Of a stretch of DNA of 39,544 nucleotides, positions 16,139 to 23,319 are shown piece by piece; the stretch's first letter is position 1; each line of letters begins with the position of its first letter. This DNA is from Vibrio tubiashii. GTDB lineage: Bacteria; Pseudomonadota; Gammaproteobacteria; Enterobacterales; Vibrionaceae. The stretch covers positions 1-39,544 of the forward strand of contig JRWQ01000027.1 of assembly GCA_000775715.1 (NCBI GenBank), written 5' to 3'. The position numbers and the translations under genes were made by a program. The notes below the pieces were generated by a model that was not told the DNA's origin, ran no database searches, and saw only the letters and a list, made by a program, of their open reading frames with translations.

Positions 16139-16882
16139 ATGTCCGCTAAGTATACTCATCTCGCATGGAGTTATAGAACGTTAAAGTATGAAGATAAGCT
16201 TGTTTTGCTTGCGTTGGCTGAGATTGCTGATCGGAATGGTAATTTTGAGTCGTCGATCAATGAGCTTGTTGGAATGACTAGCATGAGTAGTGGAATCCTC
16301 AGAACTGTGCTTCGTCATTTTTACTCTAGTGGTGAAGTGTACTTTTCAAAGTTACCTCCTCGTGAAACAGAGCGAAATGGTGATACGTTTGTTGGAGCGT
16401 TAAAGCTAAGCGTCCAAGAATCAAATACGGTCCCCGTTGTTGAAATGAACTTACTAGAAATGGCTCATGAGCAGAATGAACGCATTCAGCAGAACAAAAA
16501 CAACAATAAGGGAAAGCTCAACAGAAGCCAGCGTTCACAGATCAAACCTCTTAATACTTCTTCTAAAGATAAGCAATACAATGTACTGCAAATCCATATG
16601 GAGGAAATTCCAGACTGGGCTGAGGGGTTAATGTTCAAGAAAGGAGTTTGTGGCAGGCAAGACATTTGGAACTCTTTTGTTGAAGATGTTCATAACACAG
16701 GTGAGAAGATTTTTTCTCAAACGCAGCTAACGAATCGTTTACACCAAAAGATAGATTATTTTAAAGATGAGTCATTTAAGGTGCTGAAAAGTAATGCAAA
16801 AGCACCAGTAACAAGACAGTCTGCTTTGAGTGCTTTTGAGGATAAGTTTCAAAGCTATTTAGATGATGACGAAGAGTATTGA
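16139..16882 (+). CDS. Winged-helix replication initiator-like protein (phage O / DnaT type)
   Basis: 247 aa. The N-terminus (about 5-75: HLAWSYRTLKYEDKLVLLALAEIADRNG, then SINELVGMTSMSSGILRTVLRHFYSSGEVYF) has the helix-turn-helix layout of phage replication protein O N-terminal domains and related replication regulators. A polar, Asn/Gln/Lys-rich linker (about 110-150) follows, then a C-terminal Trp-containing region (IPDWAEGLMF, IWNSFVEDVH) that could be DnaT-like. It would bind an origin and recruit the host replication machinery. It is the first of three closely packed genes; the next looks like a helicase loader, which supports a replication module. The family call is tentative. Confidence 0.55.
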   Translation: MSAKYTHLAWSYRTLKYEDKLVLLALAEIADRNGNFESSINELVGMTSMSSGILRTVLRHFYSSGEVYFSKLPPRETERNGDTFVGALKLSVQESNTVPVVEMNLLEMAHEQNERIQQNKNNNKGKLNRSQRSQIKPLNTSSKDKQYNVLQIHMEEIPDWAEGLMFKKGVCGRQDIWNSFVEDVHNTGEKIFSQTQLTNRLHQKIDYFKDESFKVLKSNAKAPVTRQSALSAFEDKFQSYLDDDEEY

Positions 16883-16921
16883 TGGGTTCATCGATACTTA
16901 TAATTGTAGGTGAATTAGTAT

Positions 16922-17845
16922 ATGACTGACAGGTATAGCAAACCACAAAATGTGTCCGATATGGGTGTGTCGTTCGAAGAAAGGCTTGCCCAGCTTGGGA
17001 AGCTATCTAAGCAATCTAGAGAAGGTAATGTAGTTCCCTCTGCGACTAATAGCGGCCTAGTAAACTCCAATGCTCATTCTGAGCGTGGTTTAGCGGCAAA
17101 CAAAAATGTTGAAAGTGCACCTATGATTAATCCTAAAAGTCAAAAGGCGCTTGATCATTACAAAGAAAAAGGTCAAAGCAAGCAAATTCTAAAAGTATGG
17201 TTCATGCTCATGCAGGCCTTTGATTCCAAAATGAAGATGTTTTTTGGTGATGAGCCTGATGTGCATTTCATGAAGTTTGCCGTTAGCCTGACTCCTGAGT
17301 CATATAAACGCTTAGAAGCAAATCTACTCGAAAGACTTGATGAAGATAGGGAATGGCCCCCTTCCTTAATTCGGTTGCGTCAATTAGCAAATTCTCCGAC
17401 AAAGGAGACTATGTATAATGCAAGGCAGAGGCTGATTCATCATCCAGTGCCAGTAGTTGAGCTTGATCGTGTAGAGAAGTTTATAAAAAAATACAAAATG
17501 ACTGAAGTAAAAAGCTTTTCTGAACGGAATTTTGAAGCTGAGTTCAATCGCAAATACACTCAGTGGTTCAGAGAAGTCTTACTTGAAGATATGGATTTAC
17601 GCCTTGAAGAGAAAAGAAAGGAAATCAGCCACTACTTGGAGCAAGAATTGCCAACAGAGCATGACATTCGTCGAGAAGAGATGATATCAAACGGAAAAGC
17701 ATTCGATAATAAGTTTGGGCAAAGAATTAAAGAAATGTGTCAGGCAAAAAATGTTCAAGCGGAAGAAGTGCCAGAATCAGAAGCTAGGGTGATAGAGCAA
17801 GAACGTCTAGCTGAGCAAATTCGCAAAAAAACCAGTGACGCCTAA
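16922..17845 (+). CDS. Replication protein P-like (helicase loader candidate)
   Basis: 307 aa, hydrophilic. The N-terminal ~90 residues look disordered. A helical core (about 85-160: LKVWFMLMQAFDSKMKMFF, FMKFAVSLTPESYKRLEANLL, then REWPPSLIRLRQLANSP) resembles the pattern of phage replication P proteins, which have a tryptophan-bearing helix and a W-P-x-x-x-x-F/L segment. The C-terminal third is charged coiled coil (LRLEEKRKEISHYLEQEL, EARVIEQERLAEQIRKK). In lambda, P takes DnaB from the host and delivers it to O at the origin; the same role is inferred here from order (O-like then P-like). Its stop overlaps the next start (TAATG). Confidence 0.45.
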   Translation: MTDRYSKPQNVSDMGVSFEERLAQLGKLSKQSREGNVVPSATNSGLVNSNAHSERGLAANKNVESAPMINPKSQKALDHYKEKGQSKQILKVWFMLMQAFDSKMKMFFGDEPDVHFMKFAVSLTPESYKRLEANLLERLDEDREWPPSLIRLRQLANSPTKETMYNARQRLIHHPVPVVELDRVEKFIKKYKMTEVKSFSERNFEAEFNRKYTQWFREVLLEDMDLRLEEKRKEISHYLEQELPTEHDIRREEMISNGKAFDNKFGQRIKEMCQAKNVQAEEVPESEARVIEQERLAEQIRKKTSDA

Positions 17846-18531
17846 TGAGAGAGTTTAATGTACTTGAGAGAGCTGAGCACTATTTTAGGTGTGACATCGA
17901 TGGTGTTAAAGGTAAGCACTGCAGGATTCTAATTGATGCTAACAGTCAAGAGTTGCCGCTAGGACTTCACCGCCTGCATGTCGAAGAAATTACAGATAGA
18001 AATGTGCACTTTGGCCGAGATGCTGTTTTTAGACTAACGTTGCCTTTCTCCCAGCAAGACTCTATAGAAATATGCACCTTGAACGCAGGCAAAAAAAACA
18101 AAGCCACTTATCGAGAATGTCTTCGTTTAGGTGGGCGGTGGGAGCCAATTCTCGGTGAGTGGGTTTTTTCGGCATCTCAAAAAATCAAAGTAGAGGCCCT
18201 GAGAGAAGTTATTGCTTCAGACCCAGTTACGGTAGAAGTGACTTTTAAAGAAACAATATCTCAACCAGATAAGAACTTAACTCTTTTTGGATTTGAGCTT
18301 ATCAAAGGGTTGAATATTGATTTTACTCCGATCCTGCATAAAGGAATTCAAGTAAAAAAGGGCGATCTGACATTTGTTGTTGGGGAGTCGTCCAAATCCA
18401 TTGCTAGGGCAGGGACAGTTGTACGTCTTTCTGTTCCTAAAATGATGCTAGAAGAAGACAAGTATAAAGAAAGCTATTTTGCTGCACTTGATTACCGTCT
18501 CATACGCTCAAGAAAAAAAACTTCTATCTAA
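17845..18531 (+). CDS. Hypothetical protein, third gene of the replication-like set
   Basis: 228 aa, no family recognised. The sequence is beta-rich and soluble. A segment CLRLGGRWEPILGEWVFS (about residues 91-108) resembles the short L-x-x-LGGRW-x-x-x-x-x-x-W-x-F motif found in several small DNA-associated domains. The rest shows alternating hydrophobic strands (VTVEVTFKETI, FTPILHKGIQVKKGDLTFVV), compatible with a beta-barrel. Its start overlaps the upstream stop, so it is translationally coupled to the P-like gene and probably works with it, for instance as an origin or single-strand accessory factor (speculative). The unit ends at the terminator at 18575. Confidence 0.65.
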   Translation: MREFNVLERAEHYFRCDIDGVKGKHCRILIDANSQELPLGLHRLHVEEITDRNVHFGRDAVFRLTLPFSQQDSIEICTLNAGKKNKATYRECLRLGGRWEPILGEWVFSASQKIKVEALREVIASDPVTVEVTFKETISQPDKNLTLFGFELIKGLNIDFTPILHKGIQVKKGDLTFVVGESSKSIARAGTVVRLSVPKMMLEEDKYKESYFAALDYRLIRSRKKTSI

Positions 18532-18574
18532 AAATACAACAGGGTTTAGTGCATTTTTAGAGACTTTCATTACT

Positions 18575-18608
18575 AAGGCCATACCTTTAGACGGTATGGT
18601 TTTTTTTT
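18575..18608 (+). terminator. Terminator, copy B of a repeated type
   Basis: GGCCATACC-tttagac-GGTATGG and nine T. The same arms as copies A and C, with a changed loop. Confidence 0.9.
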
Positions 18609-18768
18609 GGAAAAAAACTGACGAATGAAAAGAATCCAGATTGCTTCGAGTGAGTAGACTCGCACTACCAAATGAAAGTGTTACATCTAATTTTATATTC
18701 GCTCTCATACTGATACTGTTTGTAAGGGCTTGTCACTTGGTAAAAATTCAAAAGTTAGGGGGCTTGAT

Positions 18769-19014
18769 ATGCCATACATGATTATCAATCGATTACCAAC
18801 AGAAAAAGATGTAGAGGGTGCTTTTAGTATCGAAATACATTCATTCTCAGATGCATTCAATGAGTGTGCAGTGGCTCCTTTTGTCGCAAAGCTAGAGTTC
18901 AAAAGTGATAAGGACGATAGTGGAGAACTCTGGGAGAGATATGAACTAGATGGATGGTCAATGAGTAAAGGGATCGAAGGTGACTGGTTTACGATTGTAG
19001 ATGATTACAACTAA
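18769..19014 (+). CDS. Small hypothetical protein
   Basis: 81 aa, family not recognised. Acidic and soluble, with aromatic residues clustered in its C-terminal half (ELWERYELDGWSMSKGIEGDWF). The ATG at 18769 has AGGGGG close upstream; a longer frame from TTG 18730 lacks such a site. It is separated from the replication-like operon by terminator B and stands 49 bp before the zinc-finger gene, so these two may be cotranscribed. Confidence 0.6.
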   Translation: MPYMIINRLPTEKDVEGAFSIEIHSFSDAFNECAVAPFVAKLEFKSDKDDSGELWERYELDGWSMSKGIEGDWFTIVDDYN

Positions 19015-19063
19015 CTTTAAAAAAGTACTTTTCTCAATTTATTCAGCAATGTGAGATGTTTGT

Positions 19064-19327
19064 ATGTATATAGATACAGAAAATGAATCAGTTCCTTGCC
19101 CTAAGTGCAGAGGCCGTGGTGGAGATGTAGAAGTTGATTGTCCCGATTGTTCTGGTACGGGTTATGATACAAGCGATCCTGATAATCCTACGGCGCAATG
19201 CCACACTTGTTATGGTGACGGTGCCGTAGATGAAGCAATCTGCTCATATTGTGGTGGTGAAGGTCGAGTTTCACCAGAGTTGGATATTGAAAACAGAGAC
19301 GAAGATGATGAGGAGGACGAGTATTAA
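19064..19327 (+). CDS. Stand-alone DnaJ-type cysteine-rich zinc-finger protein
   Basis: 87 aa with four CxxCxGxG motifs: CPKCRGRG, CPDCSGTG, CHTCYGDG and CSYCGGEG. This is the complete repeat set of the DnaJ (Hsp40) cysteine-rich domain, which binds two zinc ions by pairing motifs 1 with 4 and 2 with 3. There is no J-domain and no substrate-binding C-terminal domain. Instead it ends in a strongly acidic tail (ENRDEDDEEDEY). It cannot stimulate DnaK ATPase through a J-domain, so a role in protein binding or as a small zinc adaptor is more likely. It is followed by terminator C. Confidence 0.8.
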   Translation: MYIDTENESVPCPKCRGRGGDVEVDCPDCSGTGYDTSDPDNPTAQCHTCYGDGAVDEAICSYCGGEGRVSPELDIENRDEDDEEDEY

Positions 19328-19398
19328 GGGCTCCCTGTCATCTCGTTCTAATCTAGAAATCAAACACATATTAATTTCTTGAACCAATAACATGTCAC

Positions 19399-19433
19399 AA
19401 GGCCATACCTTTCGAGGTATGGCCTTTTCTTTT
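19399..19433 (+). terminator. Terminator, copy C of a repeated type
   Basis: GGCCATACCT-ttcg-AGGTATGGCC then TTTTCTTTT. It lies just 12 bp before the next start; the T-run leads into the GGAGAAGAG ribosome site. Confidence 0.92.
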
Positions 19434-19444
19434 GGAGAAGAGAA

Positions 19445-19819
19445 ATGAAAATCTTAACTGGCCTACCTAAACCATTCGACCTACCCACATCGATAGCCGA
19501 TGAGGTTATCAGCCATATTCACCATCCTTTCGATGATGCTGAGCAAGCTAGTCAATACTGGCAAGTTTATTCGTGTGCTCTAGTCCTCATTGAAGCGGGT
19601 GATGTACCCAAAGTATGGGCTTCAATGCCACCAAGTACACGAGAGCAAGTGCTCTACGCTCTTGAGTATCCCGAATACATTGATGTCATAGGGGATTACG
19701 AACTGTCCCTTGCGATTACTAATGATGAGGGAGGCGGTATTTACCTACTTTGTCATTCCAGTATCGACCAAACCAAGCTCAAGGAGGTGTTGGCCAATGC
19801 AAACCATCTCAACCAGTAA
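19445..19819 (+). CDS. Hypothetical protein
   Basis: 124 aa, no family recognised. Soluble and acidic, mainly helical with a beta hairpin near the end (YELSLAITNDEGGGIYLLCHSSID). GGAGAAGAG lies just before the ATG. The gene overlaps the next (ykvA-like) by 23 bp in another frame, so they are translationally coupled. It may be a partner of the small membrane protein that follows. Confidence 0.7.
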   Translation: MKILTGLPKPFDLPTSIADEVISHIHHPFDDAEQASQYWQVYSCALVLIEAGDVPKVWASMPPSTREQVLYALEYPEYIDVIGDYELSLAITNDEGGGIYLLCHSSIDQTKLKEVLANANHLNQ

Positions 19820-20099
19820 GTTCTGGAAAAAGCTTAAGCAAGTCAAAGGCACTAAGGAAGTGGTGGTAAAAGCCTTATTGCTTTTTGTCGTGCTCAGTGA
19901 TGAGCGCACACCTGCATGGGTGAAGGGTATCGTCGTTGTTGCCCTTGCTTATCTTATCAATCCCGCAGACCCACTTGGGGTCGATCCACTGATACTAGCA
20001 GATGACATTGTTGTGATGAGTGGTGCCATTACAGCCGTGTCGAGTGCGATTAAGCCTATTCACCACCATCAAGCCAAGCTTGAATACCGTAACCTATAA
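19797..20099 (+). CDS. YkvA family (DUF1232) membrane protein
   Basis: 100 aa. The DUF1232 signature is clear: AWVKGIVVVALAYLINPADPLGVDP, then LADDIVVMSGAI, with conserved Pro-x-Asp and Asp-Asp in a hydrophobic setting. The family comprises small helical membrane proteins of unknown biochemical role, common in bacteria and on mobile elements. The start at 19797 is fixed by AAGGAGGTG (19781-19789) with 7-nt spacing; a longer upstream frame (from 19710) lacks a ribosome site. Confidence 0.82.
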   Translation: MQTISTSKFWKKLKQVKGTKEVVVKALLLFVVLSDERTPAWVKGIVVVALAYLINPADPLGVDPLILADDIVVMSGAITAVSSAIKPIHHHQAKLEYRNL

Positions 20100-20111
20100 G
20101 GAGTCATGACT

Positions 20112-20642
20112 ATGACCAATACAAATCGCAAGAAAACCGTACAAGATAAACCAGCTGAGTCCAAAGCTAAGTCTACTGAATTGAAAGGTATGCCCGATTC
20201 GCAGCAAGCAGAAAAACTATCTCGCTTGGATGTTGATGCTATCGGGTACACCTTACTGCTTAAGGATGTCAAAGCACCTAAGTTAAGCCCTAAATCCAAA
20301 GGACATATCTTCTTTGAAATCGGTTTTTTGGATGAAGATAAGTCCTTACACATCCGAATGACGGGCAATGACGGTGGTGGCCTTCATACTAAGGAGTGGA
20401 TTGGTGTGACCCCATTGCTTGAGCTGCTCGACAAGCAAGAGGGCAACGTCATTAAATCTACGGTCCTCAAAGCCGTCATCAAAGGGGCTAGCAGTAACAA
20501 CGCCTCATTTCTTGCTGCTGTACTACGGAGTAAGCAGTTAGGGTTACTCGCTCCAAGTGAGAGCAGTCAGTTCCTTCACCAGTTGGATGCTAACTACCAA
20601 ACCAACAAAGCTAAGCTGCTGGCTTTAGTGCCAAGCAGCTAG
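20112..20642 (+). CDS. Hypothetical protein
   Basis: 176 aa, family not recognised. Lys/Ser-rich, probably disordered first ~35 residues, then a compact domain with KGHIFFEIGFLDEDKSLHIRMTGNDGGG and a helical end rich in Leu and Gln. AAGGAG (20098-20103) is 8 nt before ATG 20112 but only 2 nt before ATG 20106, so the later start is preferred. It lies 12 bp after the ykvA-like gene and is likely the last of a three-gene unit 19445-20642. Confidence 0.7.
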   Translation: MTNTNRKKTVQDKPAESKAKSTELKGMPDSQQAEKLSRLDVDAIGYTLLLKDVKAPKLSPKSKGHIFFEIGFLDEDKSLHIRMTGNDGGGLHTKEWIGVTPLLELLDKQEGNVIKSTVLKAVIKGASSNNASFLAAVLRSKQLGLLAPSESSQFLHQLDANYQTNKAKLLALVPSS

Positions 20643-20835
20643 CGCAAATCATTTCTAAATCAATCTATCACCCATACCGCCCTTTGTATCAACATCATGA
20701 CTTTTTGGTGTTGGGCAAACTTTTCAATCCAAATATCAAGAACTGACACAGCAAAGGCTTGAAGCCAGCATTAGCCGTGACATAGTGAGGATTGAATGTA
20801 AGGCGGTGACAACAAACACTCAAAGGAGGCTAAGT

Positions 20836-21270
20836 ATGAACATCAACAATGCCGCTAACCCACTTAGTGACCGCGACTTACCCATATCAGAAGTACTGGT
20901 ATCCCTAATTAAGAAGCAAGTAGAAGCAAAGCTGAGCAATGTTAATCATTACCGAAGCGTTACTGTCAACTTCAAAGACCCACGTTACAGCATAGAGAAA
21001 GGTGGTTACCATCCTGTCGAAATTCGACTAGAGCAAGTGGGTGATGAATGGCACTTCGATTACATCACCGATTTCTGCTTTGATGGTTCCCCGTATGCTG
21101 AATTGGTAAAAGACATTGATTGGAACGTAAAGGAGAAACAGTGTTACACCATGCTATCGGGTTGGCTTTCGCCCTCAGACTCGTATGAGTTATTTGAGCT
21201 TTGGCAGGATAATTTCATCAGTTATGCAGAAATGGAGGTATTTGACATAACGGTAACCCCCGACGCTTAA
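20836..21270 (+). CDS. DUF2787 family protein
   Basis: 144 aa. The stretch GGYHPVEIRLEQVGDEWHFD, YITDFCFDG, YAELVKDIDWN with a late Cys-Tyr matches what I know of DUF2787 proteins, found on integrative elements and plasmids of Vibrio, Shewanella and relatives. Their function is unknown. AAAGGAGG directly precedes ATG 20836; a longer frame from 20785 has no ribosome site. It stands alone, 193 bp after the previous gene, in a stretch otherwise without features. Confidence 0.75.
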   Translation: MNINNAANPLSDRDLPISEVLVSLIKKQVEAKLSNVNHYRSVTVNFKDPRYSIEKGGYHPVEIRLEQVGDEWHFDYITDFCFDGSPYAELVKDIDWNVKEKQCYTMLSGWLSPSDSYELFELWQDNFISYAEMEVFDITVTPDA

Positions 21271-21425
21271 CGCTCTTTTTCAACAAATCGACCAGAGAAA
21301 GTCCCCCTTATGGACAGGAAGCACTCTGGTTGCCTTTCTTCTTACCTATCTTGAAATCTCATCAAACGAACGCCTAAAAGAGTTAATTGCTCTCTTTAAA
21401 TCAATGGCTAGCACATAGCTGAAAC

Positions 21426-21459
21426 GATTACAGAACCGTTGCCTTCAGAGTGTGGGGTT
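21426..21459 (+). repeat. Degenerate internal copy of the tRNA-Leu 3' segment
   Basis: GATTACAGAACCGTTGCCTT and the following bases align with the attL segment of tRNA-Leu: CCGTTGCCTTC (21436-21446) is an exact 11-mer, the 10 bp before it match at 6, and the 13 bp after it match with two single-base gaps. It lies in the 3' flank of the WYL gene and looks like an old att junction. Confidence 0.5.
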
Positions 21460-21465
21460 TTCTCA

Positions 21466-22353
21466 TCACTTTGGCTCGTCTGTATGTCGAAGGGCTTGGT
21501 GATAGTCGATGGTGGTTTGCAATGAGGTTGGCGACAGGATGACAAGATGAGGTGACCAGTAGGCCATGTGTGCGGCTATCTGTAATGGGGATTGCAGTTG
21601 GGTTGAAAGTACCAAATCCCCATTACGATGCTCTTTGAGAATGTGCTGCTCAGGTAGCAGTGACGCTTCTTTAAAGTGATGAGCAATCGGATGTTGTGCC
21701 AATATCACGGCTTCTAATGGCTGATTGGGTGAGTCCTTTTGGTCGACACCACTCACCTGGATGGCGCTTAGCACTTTAGCGTTTGGTGTATAGCGCTGTT
21801 CAGTTATTTCAACATGTTGTATCGCTTTAAGTTGAAAGGTTTTGAGCGTGTTATTGATGCTAACCAATAATCGCCAATCGCCTTGATATTGGATGAGTTG
21901 ATACGGTTCAGCTGTAATGACTTCACATTGGGGTAAGTGAAGCTTAACAATGCTGTGTGCATGAATCGCATTGAGCAACACCTTAAAGTGTTGCTCGACT
22001 TCCTTTGAGGCTTTGAACGTCGGGTAAAACTGGATGACAGGATAGCGGCAATGACTGAATTCATTCAGTGCTAGGCCATTAAGGTCAGGGTAAAGTCCTC
22101 TTACGCCCATATTGGTTAACATACGCTTGATATCGGTATTGGATAATCGCCCAAGAAAGGAGGGTTTAATCCAATAGTTGGACCCTTCTCGCTCAATAGG
22201 GAGGTAGTTTAAGCGATTGTTGAAGTCACGTTGAACTGTGCGCTCTGATACGCCAAATTCTCTTGATAAATCGGCAACGGATAATCGCTCCCCCGTGTTC
22301 AGGCGAGTCAAGATAATCCCCAGTCGTTTGCCTAACTTATCGTGCTTTTCCAT
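21466..22353 (-). CDS. WYL-domain transcriptional regulator
   Basis: 295 aa. The N-terminal winged helix-turn-helix (about 5-60) reads RLGIILTRLNTGERLSVADL, then SREFGVSERTVQRDF. The WYL domain (about 120-190) shows PYQLIQYQGDWRLLV with Trp-Arg-Leu in place of Trp-Tyr-Leu, and a C-terminal WCX-like region follows. WYL regulators sense nucleic-acid or nucleotide ligands and often repress phage-defence or mobile-element genes. It is divergent from the small genes at 22583, with a palindrome CCTGACAGG just before its start. It may be the element's own repressor. The ATG lacks a strong ribosome site. Confidence 0.85.
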   Translation of the reverse strand: MEKHDKLGKRLGIILTRLNTGERLSVADLSREFGVSERTVQRDFNNRLNYLPIEREGSNYWIKPSFLGRLSNTDIKRMLTNMGVRGLYPDLNGLALNEFSHCRYPVIQFYPTFKASKEVEQHFKVLLNAIHAHSIVKLHLPQCEVITAEPYQLIQYQGDWRLLVSINNTLKTFQLKAIQHVEITEQRYTPNAKVLSAIQVSGVDQKDSPNQPLEAVILAQHPIAHHFKEASLLPEQHILKEHRNGDLVLSTQLQSPLQIAAHMAYWSPHLVILSPTSLQTTIDYHQALRHTDEPK

Positions 22354-22369
22354 CTCGCCTAGTCTAGTG

Positions 22370-22386
22370 ACCCTACCTGACAGGGT
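22370..22386. promoter_or_regulatory. Candidate operator upstream of the WYL gene
   Basis: ACCCT-acctgac-AGGGT with a nested perfect CCTG-A-CAGG (22376-22384), 17 bp before the WYL start. The position fits autoregulation, but no second copy was found. Confidence 0.4.
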
Positions 22387-22516
22387 GTGTCGAGCTTGGA
22401 AATATTCTCCCTAGTTTCAACCAGTAAGGTCAGTGGTTTTGCTATAGCACGCATCGCTTTTGTAAACCCCATGCATGACTCGAATTAACCCAATCGCAAA
22501 AACAGCAAATCTCATA

Positions 22517-22549
22517 GCTCTGCGACACAACCTGTCGCGGGGCCTTTTT
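22517..22549 (+). terminator. Terminator or attenuator before the zinc-ribbon gene
   Basis: GCTCTGCGACA-caacc-TGTCGCGGGGC (11 pairs with two G-T wobbles) then TTTTT. It stops transcription 34 bp before the small gene at 22583, so it either ends a short RNA starting in 22390-22516 or attenuates that gene. Confidence 0.6.
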
Positions 22550-22582
22550 ACAATTTCAATTTCACCAACAAAAGGAACGCAT

Positions 22583-22747
22583 ATGTTTGGACTATTTGAC
22601 AAAAAGGATGACAACAAGCCTAAGTGTGCTGGTTGTGGCAAGTCACTCAATGGGCTGAGTGTTGAAGTGAAAGGCGGGAGCAAGCGCTATTGCAGTAAGC
22701 CTTGCATGGTGAAGTACGTTAGACGAATGATAGGCCAGAAGGATTAA
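22583..22747 (+). CDS. Small zinc-ribbon protein
   Basis: 54 aa. CAGCGKSLNG (first CxxC) and RYCSKPCMVKYVRR (second Cys pair, C-x-x-x-C) form a treble-clef or zinc-ribbon finger, preceded by MFGLFDKKDD. AAAGGAA ends 5 nt before ATG 22583; the longer frame from 22475 overlaps the hairpin and has no site. Such small fingers usually bind nucleic acid or protein. It is followed 4 bp later by another tiny gene. Confidence 0.7.
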   Translation: MFGLFDKKDDNKPKCAGCGKSLNGLSVEVKGGSKRYCSKPCMVKYVRRMIGQKD

Positions 22748-22751
22748 CATC

Positions 22752-22925
22752 ATGACTAAAACAAATCTTCCGCTTGGTGCGGAGTATATCGACTCACAGG
22801 GTGAGAAGCGTTTCGTGCTGGTGGAGGGCGAGGAGCACTGGACGCCAGAACAATGGGCTCAAGAATTGATTCGCTTCGATGCTCAGCAGATGAAACGAGC
22901 CCAAGCGCTTCGATTTGAGCGGTGA
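22752..22925 (+). CDS. Very small hypothetical protein
   Basis: 57 aa, starting at an ATG 4 bp after the zinc-ribbon stop and ending TGA. It begins MTKTNLPLGAEYIDSQGEKR and continues with a Trp-containing EEHWTPEQWAQELIRFD amphipathic helix; the composition is that of a real soluble protein. No separate ribosome site is strong, so it is probably translated by coupling with the zinc-ribbon gene. Family not recognised. A terminator follows. Confidence 0.6.
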   Translation: MTKTNLPLGAEYIDSQGEKRFVLVEGEEHWTPEQWAQELIRFDAQQMKRAQALRFER

Positions 22926-22963
22926 GGATCTACGTTTTTTGAGTTTTAGCTAAGTAATACCTG

Positions 22964-22990
22964 AGCCAATCCACTAAGGATTGGCTTTTG
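22964..22990 (+). terminator. Intrinsic terminator
   Basis: AGCCAATCC-actaa-GGATTGGCT then TTTG; a perfect 9-bp stem downstream of the two tiny genes. Confidence 0.8.
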
Positions 22991-23057
22991 TGATCTACTT
23001 CAAAGTGGTTTGTGCTTTTTTTTAACTTACTGTTTATGTTAAGTATTTTTCTAAGGG

Positions 23058-23093
23058 GTTGACTCTCAAGGTCTCTGTTGTTGACTCTCAAGG
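23058..23093 (+). repeat. Two direct repeats GTTGACTCTCAAGG
   Basis: Exact 14-bp copies at 23058-23071 and 23080-23093, 22 bp (two helical turns) apart, on one face of the DNA. They lie 230-260 bp before integrase 2. This would fit integrase or regulator binding sites. Confidence 0.65.
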
Positions 23094-23271
23094 GTGTGTT
23101 TTTAACTTGTTGATTAATTTGAGTTTTTTAAAACCACTGAAAAACGTAAAAAAGACTAATATCCTTTGGTGTGCTCAAATTTGGTTTTTTGTATCGTTAC
23201 GTGTTATTTGGTGAAATTATACTCGGAGTTTTCATCCTTGTTCGGTTCTTCAGAATAGCCTTATAGTCCAA

Positions 23272-23303
23272 TTGTCTCCAAGAGGGGACAAGCTCTTTAA
23301 CAA
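23272..23303 (+). promoter_or_regulatory. rrn-like antitermination leader (hairpin + boxA)
   Basis: TTGTCTCC-aaga-GGGGACAA (23272-23291) forms an 8-pair hairpin and is followed at once by GCTCTTTAACAA (23292-23303), which equals the core of the ribosomal boxA. The order hairpin then boxA is that of rRNA leaders. It may recruit NusB/S10 to let RNA polymerase read through into integrase 2 and beyond. Confidence 0.55.
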
Positions 23304-23319
23304 TTTGGACGGCTAAACC

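Larger units (their letters stand above)
22926..23319. other. AT-rich spacer before integrase 2
   Basis: No gene. It contains the terminator at 22964, two direct repeats of GTTGACTCTCAAGG 22 bp apart, and the hairpin-boxA leader at 23272-23303. Candidate site for the left arm of the second integrase. Confidence 0.5.
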
